From Litorimonas sp051251645 (GTDB lineage Bacteria > Pseudomonadota > Alphaproteobacteria > Caulobacterales > Maricaulaceae): 64,000 nucleotides of DNA. Below the pieces are notes generated by a model, which saw only the letters and a program-made list of their open reading frames with translations, searched no databases and was not told the DNA's origin. The stretch lies in assembly GCA_051251645.1 (NCBI GenBank), contig JBPOEY010000001.1, positions 930,001 through 994,000 on the forward strand. The letters are read 5' to 3'. A program made the position numbers and the translations under genes. Positions 7,264 through 15,369 of the stretch are shown piece by piece (positions within the stretch are counted from its first letter, which is position 1; the number at the start of each line of letters is the position of its first letter).

Positions 7264-7943
7264 AATAATCTCTGCAGGTGATCTTGAGCTTACTTAACGC
7301 TGTGAAACTCAGACAGTTCCCACAGTCGATTGCGAACCGTGTGATTTCCTCCATCATTATGCAGTTGTCTTTGCTGGCGTTTCAATTTGTCCCTCCGACG
7401 TATCGGTAGAACGGATCATCAACCAACTCTCTATTAAATTCCTCAGGAACGCCGTCAGAGCGGCAATCGACACAACCCCATCCCCGCTCACCCAAACCGT
7501 GGTCTGTTAGTCTCACCCGCTTCGGACACGAGAGAGGCATTATTCTCATGCTGGCGGGGGTTTGGTGGACTGGACGGCGGGCGAGGTAATGCGGCGCGCG
7601 CGGTTCCATCCGGCAAAGCGACTGATGAGGGTTATGAGTGCGCCGTGAGTGGCTTGGGTGAAAGCCAAAGTCGTGCACCCCTGCATAACCCGAGGCAGGC
7701 GCACGCGGCGTCGAAAGCGCCGCGTGCGTCTAACTTCTCCCGACGTGTGCCCACGGGGCCGTTGGCAGACACAGCGTTTTGACCGGGTGCGTCCACCGAG
7801 CGCGCGGGCTCTGCTCTGTGTAAATCGGTTCTATTTTGCTCTACCCGTCACGGGGTAGCGCCCGCGCTCGTGTCACTTATCGACACTCACGCGAACTTGC
7901 CGACGCCTCGATGCGCGGTTGAACGTGGCCGCCTGCCTTGAGA
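7264..7943. other. Gene-poor region of 680 nt with hairpins
   Basis: This is the only stretch over 300 nt without a convincing gene. The first part, 7264-7440, would hold the promoter of the gene at 6946. The middle (7500-7700) is GC-rich. A minus-strand frame at 7382-7678 and a plus-strand frame at 7649-7858 exist, but neither has a recognisable domain or good start. From 7700 several strong hairpins follow. I see no tRNA, RNase P, SRP or tmRNA signature in it. It may hold a small RNA, gene remnants, or both. Confidence 0.5.
7700..7886. ncRNA. Possible structured RNA or hairpin cluster
   Basis: 7700-7728 forms a perfect 11-bp GC-rich stem (CGCACGCGGCG, 7-nt loop TCGAAAG). Segment 7798-7868 can pair GAGCG and CGGGC with CGCTC and GCCCG around an inner hairpin CTACCC/GGGTAG at 7842-7858. 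Segment 7870-7886 pairs GTGTC with GACAC. Three stems in under 200 nt without an ORF suggest a structured RNA. The strand is unknown, since perfect stems look the same on both. This is inferred from base pairing only. Confidence 0.3.
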
Positions 7944-8822
7944 CTAAAGCGTAATCTTCCCTCGGACCAGCTCATCATAATCGGCGGCGAGTGTTTTGAT
8001 CGTGTCGCAGACGGTGAAGTCATTGCCGTCAATATCTCGCACAGGCGTGACTTCGGCGGCGGTGCCGACCACGAAACAGCCTTGGAAATAAGGGATTTCG
8101 CTGGGGTAGATATCGCGACGATGGACTTTAATGCCGCGCTTCTCGGCCAGTTTGATCACCGTGTCATAGGTAATGCCTTCGAGCAGAATATCATTAGTCG
8201 GCGTGTGCAATTCTCCATCGCGCACAAAAAAGATATGCGCGCCCGTGCATTCCGCGACGCGGCCGCGATAATCATACATAAGCGCATCATCCCAGCCTGT
8301 GGCAACGGCTTTGTCCTTGGCCAAGGTGCAAATCATATACAGGCCAGCGGCCTTGGATTTACAGGGCGCTGAGTCAGGGGCTGGACGTTTCCAATCGGAA
8401 ATCATCAAGCGAATGCCCTTCATTTTGTCCGGAAAGTAATTGCCCCAATGCCATGTTGCGACGGCCAAATGGATGACATTGTTTTTGGAGGCGACGCCCA
8501 TCATTTCCGAGCCGCGCCACGCGACAGGACGAACATAGGCGTCGGACAGCCCAGATTTCGCAAGTGTATCACGACACGCCTGATCGATTTGCTCGACCGT
8601 GTAGGGAATTTCATAGCCAACCAATTCAGCCGATTTTTTCAATCGGGTCGAATGGTCTGTCAGCCGAAAGATTTCACCGTCATAGGCGCGGTTACCTTCA
8701 AATACAGCCGCGCCGTAATGCAGCGAGTGGGTTAGGATGTGCACTTTCGCGTCGCGCCAGTCGACGAATTCGCCATCGACCCAGATATGGCCGTCACGAT
8801 CGTGATAGGGATTTTCCAACAT
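7944..8822 (-). CDS. ilvE: Branched-chain amino-acid aminotransferase
   Basis: IlvE transfers the amino group between glutamate and the branched-chain keto acids, the last step of Leu, Ile and Val synthesis. The 292-residue protein is a fold-type IV PLP enzyme. The PLP lysine is Lys157 in CKSKAAGLY. The substrate-site sequence HSLHYGAAVFEG lies near residue 32-43 and the C-terminal pocket has TAAEVTPV. The start at 8822 was chosen over an upstream Met because GGAGAA lies just before it. It is divergent from the response regulator gene at 8907 and shares an 84-nt promoter gap with it. Confidence 0.95.
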   Translation of the reverse strand: MLENPYHDRDGHIWVDGEFVDWRDAKVHILTHSLHYGAAVFEGNRAYDGEIFRLTDHSTRLKKSAELVGYEIPYTVEQIDQACRDTLAKSGLSDAYVRPVAWRGSEMMGVASKNNVIHLAVATWHWGNYFPDKMKGIRLMISDWKRPAPDSAPCKSKAAGLYMICTLAKDKAVATGWDDALMYDYRGRVAECTGAHIFFVRDGELHTPTNDILLEGITYDTVIKLAEKRGIKVHRRDIYPSEIPYFQGCFVVGTAAEVTPVRDIDGNDFTVCDTIKTLAADYDELVRGKITL

Positions 8823-8852
8823 TCGAAGATTCTCCGTTAACCTGTCGCATTC

Positions 8853-8876
8853 TTGACTTGGAGCGCGCCAAGTCAA
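8853..8876. promoter_or_regulatory. 24-nt dyad between ilvE and the response-regulator gene
   Basis: TTGACTTGG at 8853-8861 and CCAAGTCAA at 8868-8876 are perfect 9-nt inverted arms around AGCGCG, giving a 24-nt dyad with one mismatched pair. The sequence TTGACT therefore reads out in both directions and could serve as a -35 element for each divergent gene, though no clear -10 is seen. It is a plausible operator for a dimeric regulator. The flanking response regulator or another factor could be the ligand. Confidence 0.5.
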
Positions 8877-8906
8877 CCGTCATAAGGGCCTGGAAGGAAT
8901 ATTATT

Positions 8907-9620
8907 TTGGAACAGCAAGCCACATATCTCGATCGAAGCGATACACATGTGCTCGTGATCGATGACGACGACCGTATTCGCGATCTGCTCTCCCGCTATT
9001 TGGGGCGGGCTGGGTATCGCGTCTCCTCAGCGAAAGATGCGGCGGATGCGCGCGCGAAGATGGCGGGGATCGAATATGACCTGCTGATCGTCGATGTCAT
9101 GATGCCGGGCGAAGACGGTGTCAGCCTCGTCGCTGACTTGCGAGAACATAGCGATATCCCTGTGATCTTGCTCACGGCACTCGGTGATCCAGCGCACCGG
9201 ATCAGAGGGCTTAAGGCGGGGGCCGATGATTATTTGCCAAAACCGTTTGAGCCCGAAGAGTTATTGCTTCGCATGGATGCTATTTTCCGGCGCACAGGAC
9301 GCAAGATGGTCAGCGATAAGATTAGCTTTGGAGAGCTTGTCTATGATCTCAAGCAAAGCGTTTTGACCCGTCGCGGTCAAATCGTTCGGCTGACGACGAG
9401 TGAGACGACGCTGCTCGACCTCTTGGCGCGCCAAGGCGGGGGGACCGTGTCGCGTTACGTGTTGTCGGAAAACGTCAACGGGGAAAGCGAGCGCGCCGTT
9501 GACGTGCAAATGACCCGGCTTCGCCGCAAGCTAGAAGAAAATCCATCAGAGCCGCGCTATCTGCTGACTGTTCGGGGCAAGGGCTACCGCCTTGTCGCGG
9601 AACCGGAGACTGAGCACTGA
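8907..9620 (+). CDS. OmpR/PhoB-family response regulator (PetR-like)
   Basis: The 237-residue protein has an N-terminal receiver (about 13-125) and a C-terminal winged helix (about 135-232). The phosphoacceptor is Asp63 in LLIVDVMMPGEDG, with the acidic pocket VIDDDD at 18-22, Thr90 and Lys112 in PKPFEP. The DNA-binding half ends TVRGKGYRLVAE. The start codon is TTG at 8907, favoured by AAGGA about eight bases upstream. It is followed one base later by its histidine kinase gene. It resembles alphaproteobacterial PetR-type regulators, but the target genes are not known. Confidence 0.9.
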   Translation: MEQQATYLDRSDTHVLVIDDDDRIRDLLSRYLGRAGYRVSSAKDAADARAKMAGIEYDLLIVDVMMPGEDGVSLVADLREHSDIPVILLTALGDPAHRIRGLKAGADDYLPKPFEPEELLLRMDAIFRRTGRKMVSDKISFGELVYDLKQSVLTRRGQIVRLTTSETTLLDLLARQGGGTVSRYVLSENVNGESERAVDVQMTRLRRKLEENPSEPRYLLTVRGKGYRLVAEPETEH

Positions 9621-9621
9621 T

Positions 9622-10923
9622 ATGGCGCTAAAGCTACGCCAGATCGCTCCCAAGTCGATCTTTGGGCGGAGCGTGCTGATTATCATTCTGCCGATCATCG
9701 TGATGCAGATGATCGTCGCCTATATTTTCTTCAATGCGCATTGGGCAACTGTGACGGCGAACCTAACCGAGTCAGTGGCTGCCGATGTCGCCGTTGCAAC
9801 CCAGCTTTATAGCCGCGACCCAACTGCGGCGAATGCGGATGCGTTAGATGTTTTGCTCCGCCCGGATATGCAGCTCTCCGTGCGCCTCAAGCCGGGTGAA
9901 ACCCTGCCGATATCGCGGCGTCGCAATGTTTTTTCAGTGCTTGATCAATCCATCGGGCGGGCGTTATCGAATGCCATTGATCTTCCGTTCTGGTTTGACA
10001 CGACGCGATACCCGAACCATGTCGACATTCGTGTGCAGGTTGATGAGGGCGTATTGCAGTTTTACGCTGCGCGAGACCGCGTGTTTGCGCCGACCGGATT
10101 TGTGTTCATCTTCTGGCTCGTCACTGCGACCATTATGATGACGCTTGTGTCGGTGCTCTATATTCGACGTCAAAGTATTCCCATCCGCGAGTTGGCAGAT
10201 GCGGCGGATGCGTTTGGTAAGGGCCAAGATATTGGTGCGTATAAACCGCACGGGGCGGCTGAAGTGCGGCGCGCGGGTCAATCCTTCCTCAAGATGCGGC
10301 AACGTATCCGTCGTCATTTGGACCAACGGACTTTGATGCTGGCGGGCGTTAGTCATGATCTACGCACACCGCTGACGCGGTTGAAGTTGGCACTGTCCAT
10401 GGCGGAGACAAAAGAAGATATCAGCGATGCGAAGCGGGATTTGGACGAGATGGAGGCGATGCTCTCGGCCTATCTCGATTTCGCCCATGGCGCCGGGCAG
10501 GGCGCGCCGGAGGATTTAGACTTGGGAGATTTCCTCGCCGGGATTGCTGACGCCGAAGACATTCAAGCAACGGTTGCGGAGCCCGTCGAAATCGAAGCGC
10601 GTCCTCAACAATTGCGGCGGGCAGTTACGAACTTGATCCAAAATGCGCGCAAATATGCCGGTGAACCCCAAGTCGTGCTGGAGATGACGGAGAGCCACGT
10701 TCAGATACATGTTGATGATGCGGGCGATGGTATCCCGGAACATATGCGCGAAGAAGTGCTTCGGCCCTTTGCGCGGCTGGATAAAGCCCGCACGCAGAAT
10801 ATCGAAGGCGTTGGGCTTGGTCTGGCTGTCGCCCGGGATATTGCACAGATTCATGGCGGGCGGCTTAAGCTTGATGATAGTCCAGCCGGCGGCCTGCGGG
10901 CAACAATCCAACTGCCGCGTTAG
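9622..10923 (+). CDS. Sensor histidine kinase (PetP/EnvZ-like)
   Basis: The 433-residue inner-membrane kinase has two membrane segments, about 17-37 and 158-180, flanking a periplasmic domain of roughly 120 residues. A HAMP linker follows (about 181-233), then the HisKA motif LAGVSHDLRTPLTRL with phospho-His245, and an HATPase domain with NLIQNARKYA, DDAGDGIP and GVGLGLAVARDI. I chose ATG 9622, one base after the regulator stop; an upstream in-frame Met reads through that gene. The signal sensed is not visible. It should phosphorylate the regulator encoded just before. Confidence 0.92.
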   Translation: MALKLRQIAPKSIFGRSVLIIILPIIVMQMIVAYIFFNAHWATVTANLTESVAADVAVATQLYSRDPTAANADALDVLLRPDMQLSVRLKPGETLPISRRRNVFSVLDQSIGRALSNAIDLPFWFDTTRYPNHVDIRVQVDEGVLQFYAARDRVFAPTGFVFIFWLVTATIMMTLVSVLYIRRQSIPIRELADAADAFGKGQDIGAYKPHGAAEVRRAGQSFLKMRQRIRRHLDQRTLMLAGVSHDLRTPLTRLKLALSMAETKEDISDAKRDLDEMEAMLSAYLDFAHGAGQGAPEDLDLGDFLAGIADAEDIQATVAEPVEIEARPQQLRRAVTNLIQNARKYAGEPQVVLEMTESHVQIHVDDAGDGIPEHMREEVLRPFARLDKARTQNIEGVGLGLAVARDIAQIHGGRLKLDDSPAGGLRATIQLPR

Positions 10924-10947
10924 GATCGGGGGCTGCCTTGTCGGGAT

Positions 10948-11757
10948 CTATTCGGAGAGTTCGCGGGCCCGAGCGACCGCCGCTTCGACAGCCCGGCGCA
11001 TTAATGGGCCTTGTCCATCGTCAGCCATAAGCACGTCGAGCGCGGCTTGGGTCGTCCCACCGGGAGAGGTAACGGCTTCGCGTAATTCCGTCGGTGACCG
11101 ATCGGACGCTTCGAGCAAGGCGCTGGCGCCGATAATCGTTTCGCGGGCCAGTTGCGCGGCAACATCCGGCGGTAAACCGATAGATTGTGCGGCTTTGGCA
11201 AGGGCTTCACAGAGATGAAACACGTAGGCTGGACCGGAACCAGAGACCGCTGTCACGGCGTTGATTTGTTCGTCGGAGTCTATTCGGATCACTTTACCGC
11301 TTGCGCCCAACAGCGCTTCGACCGCGTCAACTTTGTCCGCAGCAAGCGCGGCATCGGCCACAAAAGCGGTCACGCCTTTGCCAATCGCGGCAGGCGTATT
11401 GGGCATAGCGCGAACAATATCGGCTCCGGGAAAAGCGTCTTTCAGGGCGCGGATTGAGACGCCTGCCATAATAGAAATGATGGTAACATTCTCGCTAAGC
11501 GCATCACTCAGTTGGCGACGCATTTGCGGGAACATTTGCGGCTTGATGGCGAGAAGGACTATCTGGGTATTGCGAGGTATGGAGCCGAAATCTGGTAAGT
11601 GCTTGGCTCCACGCTCAATCGCATAGACGGCTTCAACACCGGGATTAGGGTCTATTATTGCTAGATTACGCGCATTGACGAGTGAGCTTCGAAGCCAGCC
11701 AGAGAGCAGGGCTCCGCCCATATTGCCCGCGCCAACGATGAGATGGGTTTGCGCCAT
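10948..11757 (-). CDS. proC: Pyrroline-5-carboxylate reductase
   Basis: ProC reduces pyrroline-5-carboxylate to proline with NAD(P)H. The 269 residues match the family. The N-terminal Rossmann motif is LIVGAGNMGGALL, followed by VLLAIKPQ and VRAMPNTPAAIGKG. The C-terminal dimer domain has AVSGSGPAYVF and SPGGTTQAALDVL. It lies nine bases after the YbjN-domain gene on the same strand, a pairing often seen in Alphaproteobacteria. It is convergent with the histidine kinase gene across a 24-nt gap that shows no obvious terminator. Confidence 0.96.
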   Translation of the reverse strand: MAQTHLIVGAGNMGGALLSGWLRSSLVNARNLAIIDPNPGVEAVYAIERGAKHLPDFGSIPRNTQIVLLAIKPQMFPQMRRQLSDALSENVTIISIMAGVSIRALKDAFPGADIVRAMPNTPAAIGKGVTAFVADAALAADKVDAVEALLGASGKVIRIDSDEQINAVTAVSGSGPAYVFHLCEALAKAAQSIGLPPDVAAQLARETIIGASALLEASDRSPTELREAVTSPGGTTQAALDVLMADDGQGPLMRRAVEAAVARARELSE

Positions 11758-11766
11758 AAGAGTTCG

Positions 11767-12300
11767 CTAGCCGTGAGACGCAATATCCACAAGGGCTTCT
11801 GCAAGTGCGTCCTCAGGAGTCTTTCCGGCCCAGATGACATATTGGGCAGCCGGATAGCCGCGTTCAGCAGCGTCCAAGGCTTGGCTCATAAGGTCGAGCG
11901 CTTGATCGATTCCGATCTTTGCCCCGCCGCGCAAGGACACAGCATGGCGATAGACGAGGGTGCTATTGCGTTGCCAAAAATCGAAATGCCCTGCGCTGAG
12001 CTGCTCATTCAAGAGCGACAGGAGACGACAAATTGAATCGGTGCGTCCGCCAGGGACTTTTCCATCAAAGAGGATGAACAAGGAGAGCTGCTCTTCTGCA
12101 GCATTCCAAGAGAGAGAGAGGTCGTGATCACACCATAAGCCTGTGAGGCTGACATGGACTTCATTCTCACCAATACATTCATAGGCGTAGTTCTCAGCCG
12201 TCGCGATGCGCACGAACGTCTCGATCGGATTGGCGCGCACGGTTGAGACAGCCTTGAGGCTTGGAAGTGGCCGGATACATCTGTCGTCGGCGAAAGCCAT
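11767..12300 (-). CDS. YbjN-domain protein
   Basis: The 177-residue soluble protein fits the YbjN family, whose fold resembles type III secretion chaperones. The region about 25-155 has the pattern ENYAYECIGENEVHVSLTG, an LSLSWNAAEEQLSLFILFD strand pair and a C-terminal helix rich in Ala. No signal peptide or catalytic motif is seen. It precedes proC by nine bases and is probably cotranscribed with it. YbjN in enterobacteria affects motility and stress; a role here is not established. The conserved neighbourhood with proC is the best clue. Confidence 0.8.
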   Translation of the reverse strand: MAFADDRCIRPLPSLKAVSTVRANPIETFVRIATAENYAYECIGENEVHVSLTGLWCDHDLSLSWNAAEEQLSLFILFDGKVPGGRTDSICRLLSLLNEQLSAGHFDFWQRNSTLVYRHAVSLRGGAKIGIDQALDLMSQALDAAERGYPAAQYVIWAGKTPEDALAEALVDIASHG

Positions 12301-12307
12301 TTAAAAT

Positions 12308-12348
12308 CCTACGAATCTCTTAACGTAAGCGCTAAGCAATTTCGTAGG
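12308..12348. promoter_or_regulatory. Inverted repeat before the ybjN-proC operon
   Basis: CCTACGAA at 12308-12315 and TTCGTAGG at 12341-12348 are perfect inverted arms, 25 nt apart. They begin eight bases upstream of the YbjN start codon, in the promoter region between the two minus-strand genes. They could form a leader hairpin or a split operator. No regulator is suggested by the sequence. Confidence 0.35.
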
Positions 12349-12403
12349 CGTGACAAGTTTTCGACCTAAGTCGCGTGTTGATAACCAGATATAGCGGTTA
12401 ACA

Positions 12404-13039
12404 TTAACCTGTTGGTAGCGTTTCGTTCCAGATGGGATGTTTGGTCATGATTCGTTTAAAACGCTCCGATTGCACCCAGTGCTCTAACCATCGGATCAAT
12501 CCTGACGGGGATGATGTAGTCCACCAGTCAGGCTCCACAGCCGCAAACTGCCGCACGAAAGGGAAGGTCGCAATATCAAGCAGGCGTGGACGGTCTCCGC
12601 GCAAAAACTTTGTGGTTTCGAGCGGTAGCGCGAGGTCCGACAGGGCGACCATCGCCTCTCGACGATAATTTGTGTCAACGGCACCGCGTGGGACGGAGGG
12701 ATTATAGCGGCTGGCATATTTATAGCGGTCAAGTTTATCTTTGAAATCCGACAAAAAACTTTCTGCATTTAATCGGTCTTGATGCCCGTCCGTCAGCCAA
12801 CCCTCAGGGTCGTTCTGCGAAAGCGCCCAAATCATAATGGCGAGGCTTTCATCAAGAACGCCCGTATCGGTTACCAAGACGGGGACGGTCCCTTTGGGTG
12901 ATGCCGCCAACATCGCGGCGGGCTTGTCCCGCAAGAGAATTTCTCGATGGTCAACCGTGATGCCAGCAACATCTAAAGCCATGCGCGCGCGCATGGCGAA
13001 AGGACATCGGCGAAAAGAATATAGGGTTGGTAGGCTCAC
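12404..13039 (-). CDS. Glutathione S-transferase-family protein
   Basis: The 211-residue protein has an N-terminal thioredoxin-like domain with SFRRCPFAMRARMAL, where Cys12 is the likely active residue, and a cis-Pro/Ser pair KGTVPVLV...LDESLAIM that binds glutathione. The C-terminal helical domain starts near residue 88. The CPFAxR motif is shared with the stringent-starvation, omega and related cysteine-type GSTs. Substrate is unknown. It overlaps the trhO stop by four bases (ATGA), so the two are translated together. Confidence 0.85.
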   Translation of the reverse strand: MSLPTLYSFRRCPFAMRARMALDVAGITVDHREILLRDKPAAMLAASPKGTVPVLVTDTGVLDESLAIMIWALSQNDPEGWLTDGHQDRLNAESFLSDFKDKLDRYKYASRYNPSVPRGAVDTNYRREAMVALSDLALPLETTKFLRGDRPRLLDIATFPFVRQFAAVEPDWWTTSSPSGLIRWLEHWVQSERFKRIMTKHPIWNETLPTG

Positions 13040-13941
13040 GCCTTGCGTCCTAAATGGGGTTCATTGCGCTGTTTTGCGAGATCAATTTGACGCTGACGTT
13101 CTTCGAAACGCGTAACGTCTGTGTTGGGTGTAAAGCAATGCGGACAAGAGACGCCTTTGACATAATGGGGCGATTGGCAATCGCCTGGCGACAGCGGTGT
13201 TCGGCACGCAAAACACTGCGTCCAATCTGTTTCCGATAGACCGTGACCTACGGCGACTCTTTGATCAAATACGAAGCAATCACCGCGCCACAAGCTGCTC
13301 TCTTCCGCCTGTGTTTCGAGATATTTCAAAATACCGCCCTTGAGGTGCATCACATCCGAAAATCCTTCAGACAGCATGTAAGAAGAGGCTTTCTCGCATC
13401 GAATACCGCCGGTGCAGAACATCGCCACACGTTTGCCTTCTAGTTGGTCGCGGTTTTGTTGCACCCATGTGGGAAAGTCGCGGAAGGAGTCCGTCTCCGG
13501 GTCGATCGCGCCCGCAAACGTGCCGACGCCGATTTCGTAGCTGTTGCGTGTGTCGATAACGACCGTGTTGGGGTCGCTTATGACGCTATTCCATTGGTCC
13601 GGATCAACATATGTGCCGACCTGCTTGTTCGGATCCGTTCCTTCGACACCGAGCGTCACGATTTCACGTTTTAGTCGGACTTTAAAACGTAAGAAAGGTT
13701 GCTCTTCGCTATCGCTAAATTTGGCATCGAGCTCCGACAAGCGTGGATCAGCGCGAAGGTAATCAAGCAGGGCGTGAACGGCCGCATCAGAGCCAGCGAC
13801 CGTGCCGTTGATCCCTTCGGTCGCGAGCAGGATCGTTCCGCGAATTCCAAGATGTTCGCCCATGGCTTTCAACCAAGGTTGCAGCGCAGCGTAATCCGGA
13901 AGGCTGACGAACTTATAGAGGGCGGCGACAGTGTAACGCAT
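13036..13941 (-). CDS. trhO: TrhO, tRNA uridine-34 hydroxylase (rhodanese-related)
   Basis: TrhO (YceA) makes 5-hydroxyuridine at position 34 of certain tRNAs using oxygen. The 301 residues contain an N-terminal acylphosphatase-like region (about 1-95) with GTILLATEGINGTVAG. A rhodanese domain follows, with the active Cys176 in CTGGIRCEKA. The C-terminal tail carries a likely zinc site, Cys243/Cys246 and Cys266/Cys269. All conserved elements are present. It is the upstream member of a two-gene unit with the GST gene. A lipoprotein gene lies just before it on the same strand. Confidence 0.93.
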   Translation of the reverse strand: MRYTVAALYKFVSLPDYAALQPWLKAMGEHLGIRGTILLATEGINGTVAGSDAAVHALLDYLRADPRLSELDAKFSDSEEQPFLRFKVRLKREIVTLGVEGTDPNKQVGTYVDPDQWNSVISDPNTVVIDTRNSYEIGVGTFAGAIDPETDSFRDFPTWVQQNRDQLEGKRVAMFCTGGIRCEKASSYMLSEGFSDVMHLKGGILKYLETQAEESSLWRGDCFVFDQRVAVGHGLSETDWTQCFACRTPLSPGDCQSPHYVKGVSCPHCFTPNTDVTRFEERQRQIDLAKQRNEPHLGRKA

Positions 13942-13972
13942 GATGGCGAGCTAGGCAGCCAACCTAATGGGG

Positions 13973-14425
13973 TCAACCATTGCGACCATCTCCATTGCGG
14001 CCTTCGGCGGTTTCAATGAGGCCTTCAAGAATGCCTGTGGCATCGAGAAAATCAAGTAAAGGCTGAGGCAGGCCTTCGCGGTCGAGCAAAGTGTAAACTT
14101 GCTCGCGGATGAGATTGGGGTCGTTGCATGTGCTTGCAAGCAATCGCAAATCACGAACGCCGCGACCCTCGGCCAGTTCTTTTTCGAGACTTTTTGCGGC
14201 ATTCGAAAGGCGAAACATCTGAATAGGGCCGGGGGTGCGTCCGGTCATCCAGCTTTCTCCGACCGTGCGAAAAGCGCGTAAGGTTTTATCTAGCCGTGTC
14301 TCGATCCGTTCGACCGCGCGGTCAACCCGCGGTTCAATCCATGCGGCGGTGCAGACGTCTGCAGGATCAGGCGTGGTTGAGCACGCGCTCAGAACAATAA
14401 GGCAAGGAATAAGGATGCGACGCAT
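13973..14425 (-). CDS. Hypothetical lipoprotein
   Basis: The 150-residue product starts with a lipoprotein signal peptide, MRRILIPCLIVLSAC, where LSAC is the lipobox and Cys15 would be lipidated. The mature part is mostly helical, with a coiled segment around 30-60 (DRAVERIETRLDKTLRAF) and no recognised domain. Similar short helical lipoproteins precede trhO in some relatives, but I cannot name a family. It is 31 bases from trhO, so cotranscription is possible. Location is inner or outer membrane. Confidence 0.7.
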   Translation of the reverse strand: MRRILIPCLIVLSACSTTPDPADVCTAAWIEPRVDRAVERIETRLDKTLRAFRTVGESWMTGRTPGPIQMFRLSNAAKSLEKELAEGRGVRDLRLLASTCNDPNLIREQVYTLLDREGLPQPLLDFLDATGILEGLIETAEGRNGDGRNG

Positions 14426-14510
14426 TGAGGTCTCCGCTTTGGAAGACGCTACATACGCATCAGTCAGTCAATGGCAAAAGAAAGGCCCAGTTATGGCAAC
14501 AATTTAAGAT

Positions 14511-15233
14511 CTAAAAAATGTTTCCAGACTCGAGAAAGCCCATATCCATCGGTTCAGCGACGAGCATGGCCCAATAGGTTGAATATGTCGTGCGGGGTTC
14601 GTAAACCAGCGCAATGCCAAATTCTGAGACGTCCGGGCGGAGTAGATTTTCATTATGACCGGGGCTTTTTTGCCAAGCCTTAAAGACTTGATCCCAGCTT
14701 TTTTGCCCTGTGGCGACGTTTTCGCCTGCAATGGTAAAATTATAACCGACGCGGTGCGCGCGGTCCCCGTGGGAGGAGCCGTCTGTCCCGCTGTGGGATA
14801 TAATTCCTGCTTTGGCGAGGTCATCGGCATGGATACGCGAGGCTTCGATCAAACGAGGTTCGATTGTGACGGGGTTCAGCCCGTAGCGGGCGCGGTAATT
14901 ATTGAGGTCAGCGACGGCTTGACGGATATCAAGCGGCTGTGGTGGCACTTGTGGAAAGACGGGATTCGCGCCGAAGCCATTATTTAGTCGACAAACGGCC
15001 TCGGGTTTCGTCACATCAGGTTGATAGGTCACAGCGCCGCGGCAGTTCGGATCGGCTTTGCAAAGGGTGGAGCATTCACCGGGCAGGGTAATCGGAACAA
15101 CTTTATAAGTCCCATCATCCGTCTTGAAAGTAATCTTGGACGCGATGGTTTTTGCGGATGCCGGTAGTATAGTTAGGGCCACCATAGGCAAAATTATCGC
15201 CGCAAATTTTCCCAACTTTGTGAAACTGAACAT
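14511..15233 (-). CDS. Secreted CAP-domain protein with N-terminal PAN-like region
   Basis: The 240-residue protein has a signal peptide cleaved near residue 27 (PASAK). Next comes a short cysteine-bearing region, Cys54/58/64/81, resembling PAN/apple fragments seen beside CAP domains. The CAP (SCP/PR1) domain runs about 105-230, with His135, Glu171 and His193 as the typical cavity residues (SRIHADDL, AGENVA, SPGHNENLL). CAP proteins are extracytoplasmic with varied roles. The start 15233 is set by a GGAGG site just upstream. It is separate from the PBP gene by 136 nt. Confidence 0.9.
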   Translation of the reverse strand: MFSFTKLGKFAAIILPMVALTILPASAKTIASKITFKTDDGTYKVVPITLPGECSTLCKADPNCRGAVTYQPDVTKPEAVCRLNNGFGANPVFPQVPPQPLDIRQAVADLNNYRARYGLNPVTIEPRLIEASRIHADDLAKAGIISHSGTDGSSHGDRAHRVGYNFTIAGENVATGQKSWDQVFKAWQKSPGHNENLLRPDVSEFGIALVYEPRTTYSTYWAMLVAEPMDMGFLESGNIF

Positions 15234-15369
15234 ATTGGGCCCTCCGTGGATCAAAAAGCCACTAAGCAGGCTAAATCCTAGGAAATCGTTGAATTACCCG
15301 TTAAATATCAGCAATATTTGCGATGAGTTTAAGCAGTTTCCCCGTTGGGTTGTCTTACAACCACACTGC

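Noticed and set aside
7382..7678. 98-codon minus-strand frame in the gene-poor gap
   Set aside because: No known domain, mixed composition and no good ribosome binding site; kept only as part of the gap description.
12396..12409. GGTTAA/TTAACC inverted repeat resembling paired CtrA half sites
   Set aside because: CtrA sites need TTAA-N7-TTAA spacing; this has a 2-nt gap and overlaps the GST stop codon.
15348..15362. GGTTGT/ACAACC hairpin after the PBP gene
   Set aside because: Only six pairs and no T tract on the gene's strand, too weak to call as a terminator.
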